Assembly (NCBI RefSeq): GCF_001592125.1
Contig: NZ_BCWI01000001.1
Span: 558,001 to 622,000 of the forward strand
Origin: Microbacterium hominis NBRC 15708
Lineage (GTDB): Bacteria; Actinomycetota; Actinomycetes; Actinomycetales; Microbacteriaceae
Direction of reading: 5' to 3'
Length of the DNA stretch: 64,000 nt
This document shows, in pieces, positions 61,355 through 64,000 of the stretch (the first letter of the stretch is position 1; every line of letters begins with the position of its first letter). The position numbers and the translations under genes were made by a program. Below the pieces are notes generated by a model. The model searched no databases and was not told where the DNA came from. It was given only the letters and a program-made list of their open reading frames with translations.

Positions 61355-62809
61355 TCAGAGGTAGATGGACTGCGCGGTCTGATACGACGCGAGGCCCTCG
61401 GGACCGAGTTCACGTCCTATCCCGCTCGCCTTCACACCGCCGAACGGCGCCGTGGGATCGGGAAGGTATCCGTTCACCCCGATCGTGCCGGTGTGGATAC
61501 GGCGAGCCACGTCGACCCCGCGGCCGTGGTCAGCCGTCCACACGCTGCCGCCGAGCCCGTAGGGGGAGTCGTTCGCGATGCGTACGGCGTGCTCGATGTC
61601 GTCGTAGGGGATCACGACGAGCACGGGCCCGAAAATCTCGTCCTGAGACACCGTCGCCGAGTTGTCGAGTCCGGTCAGCAGAGTGGGCTCGACGAACCAG
61701 CCACGGCCGAGCTCCTGCGGTCGTCCTCCACCGACGGCGACTCGGCCGCCTTCGGATCTGCCTCGGGCGATGAAGCTCTCGACGCGATCGCGCTGAGCGG
61801 AGGTCGCCATCGGCCCGACGAGTGTGGCCTCGTCGAGCGAGTCGCCGATCGGCAGAGACTGCAGCAGTCCCGCAAAGGCCTCGACGACCTCGTCGTAGCG
61901 GGATCGCGGCGCCAAGATGCGTGTGCCCGCGAAGCACGTCTGCCCGTTGTTCAGCAGTGTCGCACCATACAGGCCCTGCATGGATGCGGCGAGGTCGACA
62001 TCGTCGAGGAGCACTGCGGCGGACTTGCCGCCCAGCTCGAGGGTGACCGGCCGCAGCAGCCTCCCGCAGGTCGCCGCGATCTCACGCCCCGCGGCGGTCG
62101 ACCCGGTGAAGGCGATCTTGTCGATCCCCGGGTGCTCGACCAGCGCTCGGCCGGCTTCGCGTCCTCCCGGGACAATGTTGATCACGCCGGGAGGCAACTG
62201 CGCGGCCTCAACCGCTTGCGCGAACACATAGTCATCGAGCACGGTCTCGGGCGACGGCTTGACCACGATGGTGCAGCCCGACGCGAGGGCGGGGGCTATC
62301 TTGAACGACGCGAGCGTCTGCGGGTAGTTCCACGGAACGATCGCGCCGACGACACCGATGGGTATGCGCCGGACGAGCGTCGTACCCCCCAACAGACCCG
62401 GTCTCTCCTCCTCGACGGGCTGATCGCGCACGAGACCTGCATAGTACCGGTAGACCGCGGAGGGGAACACCGCCTCCAGACCGAGGGACGTGCTGATGGG
62501 CATGCCGTTCTGGCTGCTCACCAGGCGGGCGATCTCGTCCTTGCGCGCGTCAATCTCGTCGGCGAGCCGCTCGATGGCATCGGCACGCTGCCGCGGGGTC
62601 CACTGGGACCAGCCCTGCGGGTCGTCGAAGGCCCGCCGCGCCGCAGCGACAGCGGTGTCGATGTCGGCCGTGCCCGCCTCAGGGACGTCCCCGATGATCT
62701 CGCCGGTGTTCGGCGAGACCACTTCGATCCGGCTGGCCCCCGCGGGGACGACCCATCCGCCATCGATGAAGAATTGATCGTGTCGCACGATCGTGCCCTT
62801 AGTGCTCAT
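61355..62809 (-). CDS. Aldehyde dehydrogenase
   Basis: 484 aa. GAIVPWNYPQTLASFKIAPA, AFTGSTAAGREIAATCG, catalytic Glu in LELGGKSAAVLLDDVD, nucleophile Cys in NNGQTCFAGTRIL, EIFGPVLVVIPYD and PFGGVKASGIGRELG. Closest in style to benzaldehyde/geranial-type and broad aldehyde dehydrogenases of actinobacterial catabolic clusters. It may oxidise an aryl aldehyde or alkanal produced by the alcohol dehydrogenases. ATG 62809; it lies directly downstream of the AcoR-type regulator gene. Confidence 0.92.
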   Translation of the reverse strand: MSTKGTIVRHDQFFIDGGWVVPAGASRIEVVSPNTGEIIGDVPEAGTADIDTAVAAARRAFDDPQGWSQWTPRQRADAIERLADEIDARKDEIARLVSSQNGMPISTSLGLEAVFPSAVYRYYAGLVRDQPVEEERPGLLGGTTLVRRIPIGVVGAIVPWNYPQTLASFKIAPALASGCTIVVKPSPETVLDDYVFAQAVEAAQLPPGVINIVPGGREAGRALVEHPGIDKIAFTGSTAAGREIAATCGRLLRPVTLELGGKSAAVLLDDVDLAASMQGLYGATLLNNGQTCFAGTRILAPRSRYDEVVEAFAGLLQSLPIGDSLDEATLVGPMATSAQRDRVESFIARGRSEGGRVAVGGGRPQELGRGWFVEPTLLTGLDNSATVSQDEIFGPVLVVIPYDDIEHAVRIANDSPYGLGGSVWTADHGRGVDVARRIHTGTIGVNGYLPDPTAPFGGVKASGIGRELGPEGLASYQTAQSIYL

Positions 62810-62914
62810 GGCGTGCTCCTCTCTGAGTCCGTTGAGGCGAGTCTGCGCGCGAGTCAGCGACGGCGGGTGTACAAGTTCTTTACGACCTCCGTACGCCGAG
62901 GCTCGCGAGGACCC

Positions 62915-64000
62915 CTAGCGCGCGATGCCCAATGCGCGGATACGGCTGTACAGGGTCGGCCGGCTGATCGCGAGCAGGCGTGCGGCCTGGGCAATGTTGC
63001 CATCGACCTCGGCGAGCGTTGTAACGATCGTCTCGCGCTCGGCCTTCTCCAGCCGGCTCAGGCGCCGCGCACGATCGGTTCTGCGGTAGGCCGGAGGTAA
63101 GTCCTGAACGCTCAGCTGCCGAGTACGCCCTTCGCTCCCTGCCACATCGACGAATTTGCGGAGCTCGTGAAGATTGCCCGGCCAGTCGTGCGCACGAAGC
63201 GCCTCCAAGGCGCTGGGGGCGAGTACGAGCGGGGACCCCTCCGCCGTGAGCCCGCGGATGAGTTCAGGCAGCTCGTCCAGGCGGTCCCGCAGCGGTGGCA
63301 GGATCGTGCGATCTGTTGCGTTGGCCAGAAGAGCCGCGTGCGCGGGACTCGACGGGAGTCGGGTTCCGCAGATCAGCACGACGGCGTCGGCGGCGTCGGC
63401 AAGCAGGCGTCCCAGCGCGCTTGCGAGTGCAGGTGAGAGGGCATCCACGTCGTCGAAGACGCACGGACCGGCTTGGAGGCCGAGCGCGGCGCCCCGGAGC
63501 CATGTCGCTTCTCCGTCCAGCGACGCGGACTCCGCAGTATGGTGAGACGCCTTAGGGCCGGCAAGACGAAGCGCCTCCGTCGTCCGACCGACACCCGGTT
63601 CTCCGACGACCAACGTCAGCTCCGGGGTACGCGAGTGCTGAGGGGCACCCTCCGTGCGGGCGTGGGATGCGGCGACGCCAGACCCTGGCCGGACGTGAGG
63701 ATCGATCTCCAGCAGGACGCAGTCTCCGCGCGCTCCGACGCTCTCGACCCGCACACGCGCATCCGCGCCGCTGACGAGGCGAACGAACTGCACCGGTCGG
63801 GCTTCGGCATCCGTGCTGCTGAGCGAGCGCAGCAGCGGATAGTCAGCGGGATCGACGGCATCCGTTGCGGCGGTGTTCGCCAGCACGAAGCTCGGACCCA
63901 GAGCCAGCACCGGCCTGCTCCGATGCGCCGTGCGCTCCTGATAGCGACGGAACAGCTCCAGCTCGGAGGCTTGAGACAGGTCGAGAAGACGTGCCTCGAT
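62915..64000 (-). CDS. AcoR-type bEBP-like regulator without sigma-54 motif, 5' end cut off
   Basis: 361 codons visible; the N-terminal sensor continues beyond 64000, reading in frame to the edge (LLDLSQASELELFRRYQERT). The visible parts are the end of a GAF-like sensor, a degenerate AAA+ module with VVGEPGVGRTTEALRL (the usual Lys-Glu after G is Thr-Thr) and VFDDVDALS, and DWPGNLHELRKFV. A Fis-type HTH ends it (GNIAQAARLLAISRPTLYSR). No GAFTGA loop is present, as expected in actinobacteria lacking sigma-54. AcoR/AcxR-like proteins regulate acetoin, alcohol and acetone-carboxylase genes, so it probably controls the ALDH, ligase and carboxylase genes. Confidence 0.85.
   Translation of the reverse strand: MEARLLDLSQASELELFRRYQERTAHRSRPVLALGPSFVLANTAATDAVDPADYPLLRSLSSTDAEARPVQFVRLVSGADARVRVESVGARGDCVLLEIDPHVRPGSGVAASHARTEGAPQHSRTPELTLVVGEPGVGRTTEALRLAGPKASHHTAESASLDGEATWLRGAALGLQAGPCVFDDVDALSPALASALGRLLADAADAVVLICGTRLPSSPAHAALLANATDRTILPPLRDRLDELPELIRGLTAEGSPLVLAPSALEALRAHDWPGNLHELRKFVDVAGSEGRTRQLSVQDLPPAYRRTDRARRLSRLEKAERETIVTTLAEVDGNIAQAARLLAISRPTLYSRIRALGIAR

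Larger units (their letters stand above)
14498..64000. mobile_element. Catabolic genomic island inserted in comM (right end outside window)
   Basis: One edge is defined by the truncated comM. It begins with a three-recombinase integration module and carries only accessory catabolic, transport and regulatory genes. The chromosomal neighbours normally found upstream of comM (such as yraN, rnhB, lepB) are not met by 64000. It may be a composite of several insertions rather than one unit, as suggested by the debris at 20328-21509. Confidence 0.65.

Noticed and set aside
1..64000. CRISPR arrays, tRNA or rRNA genes
   Set aside because: No regularly spaced repeats beyond the two-copy 37-mer and no cloverleaf-like or rRNA-like segments were noticed; a dedicated scan was not possible.

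Overview
The window looks like a Microbacterium-type actinobacterial chromosome: high GC, many GTG starts, stop/start overlaps, and the gene order typical of Microbacteriaceae in the left quarter. Positions 1-14497 are ordinary core chromosome. On the minus strand it reads comM (broken), dprA, xerC, then rpsB-tsf, pyrH, frr, cdsA and a row of smaller genes down to a thioredoxin-fold protein cut by the window edge. A few plus-strand genes are interspersed: a PerM/AI-2E family permease and an M23-family cell-wall protein.

At about 14497 the comM reading frame stops abruptly at its conserved NPCPCGNYG box, and unrelated DNA begins. First comes a module of three overlapping tyrosine recombinases plus a small HTH/coiled-coil partner (14667-20288), like recombinase-in-trio or Tn554-type elements. 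Debris follows (20328-21509): a twice-frameshifted gene, a phosphotriesterase tail and a 37-bp direct repeat. The missing N-terminal half of comM does not reappear, so everything from 14498 to the window end is best read as a genomic island of at least 49.5 kb.

The island is catabolic. Block 1 (21506-25695) holds a ketopantoate reductase-like enzyme, an MFS exporter and three HxlR regulators with clear palindromic operators. Block 2 (25860-34122, plus strand) is an operon of two Pro-1 tautomerases, a semialdehyde dehydrogenase, a BKACE enzyme, enoyl-CoA hydratase, class III CoA-transferase, thiolase, quinone reductase-like flavoprotein and a SLAC1/TehA-type transporter. Block 3 (44035 down to 34711, minus) is a biphenyl-type meta-cleavage operon: hydratase, ring-hydroxylating dioxygenase in the order alpha, ferredoxin, reductase, beta, dihydrodiol dehydrogenase, C-C hydrolase, a GNAT-like protein, acetaldehyde dehydrogenase, 4-hydroxy-2-oxovalerate aldolase and an MBL hydrolase. 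Block 4 (44154-50064) has two regulators (XRE-cupin and IclR), two alcohol dehydrogenase-family enzymes, two SDRs and an enoyl-CoA hydratase. Block 5 (50127-57318, minus) is a carboxylase of the acetone/acetophenone type (HyuA1, small zinc subunit, HyuA2, HyuB) followed by a TIM-barrel-like protein, in the order recalled for the acetophenone carboxylase genes of Aromatoleum. Block 6 (57448-64000) adds an AraC activator, the extradiol dioxygenase missing from block 3, an acyl-CoA ligase, an aldehyde dehydrogenase and an AcoR-type regulator that runs off the window.

Together the genes could oxidise an aryl alcohol to an aryl methyl ketone, carboxylate it to a beta-keto acid, activate and cleave that to an aryl-CoA or acid and C2 units, and open an aromatic ring by dioxygenation and meta cleavage to pyruvate and acetyl-CoA. 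The substrate is not fixed by the sequence. All functions are inferred from motifs and context; no searches were run.
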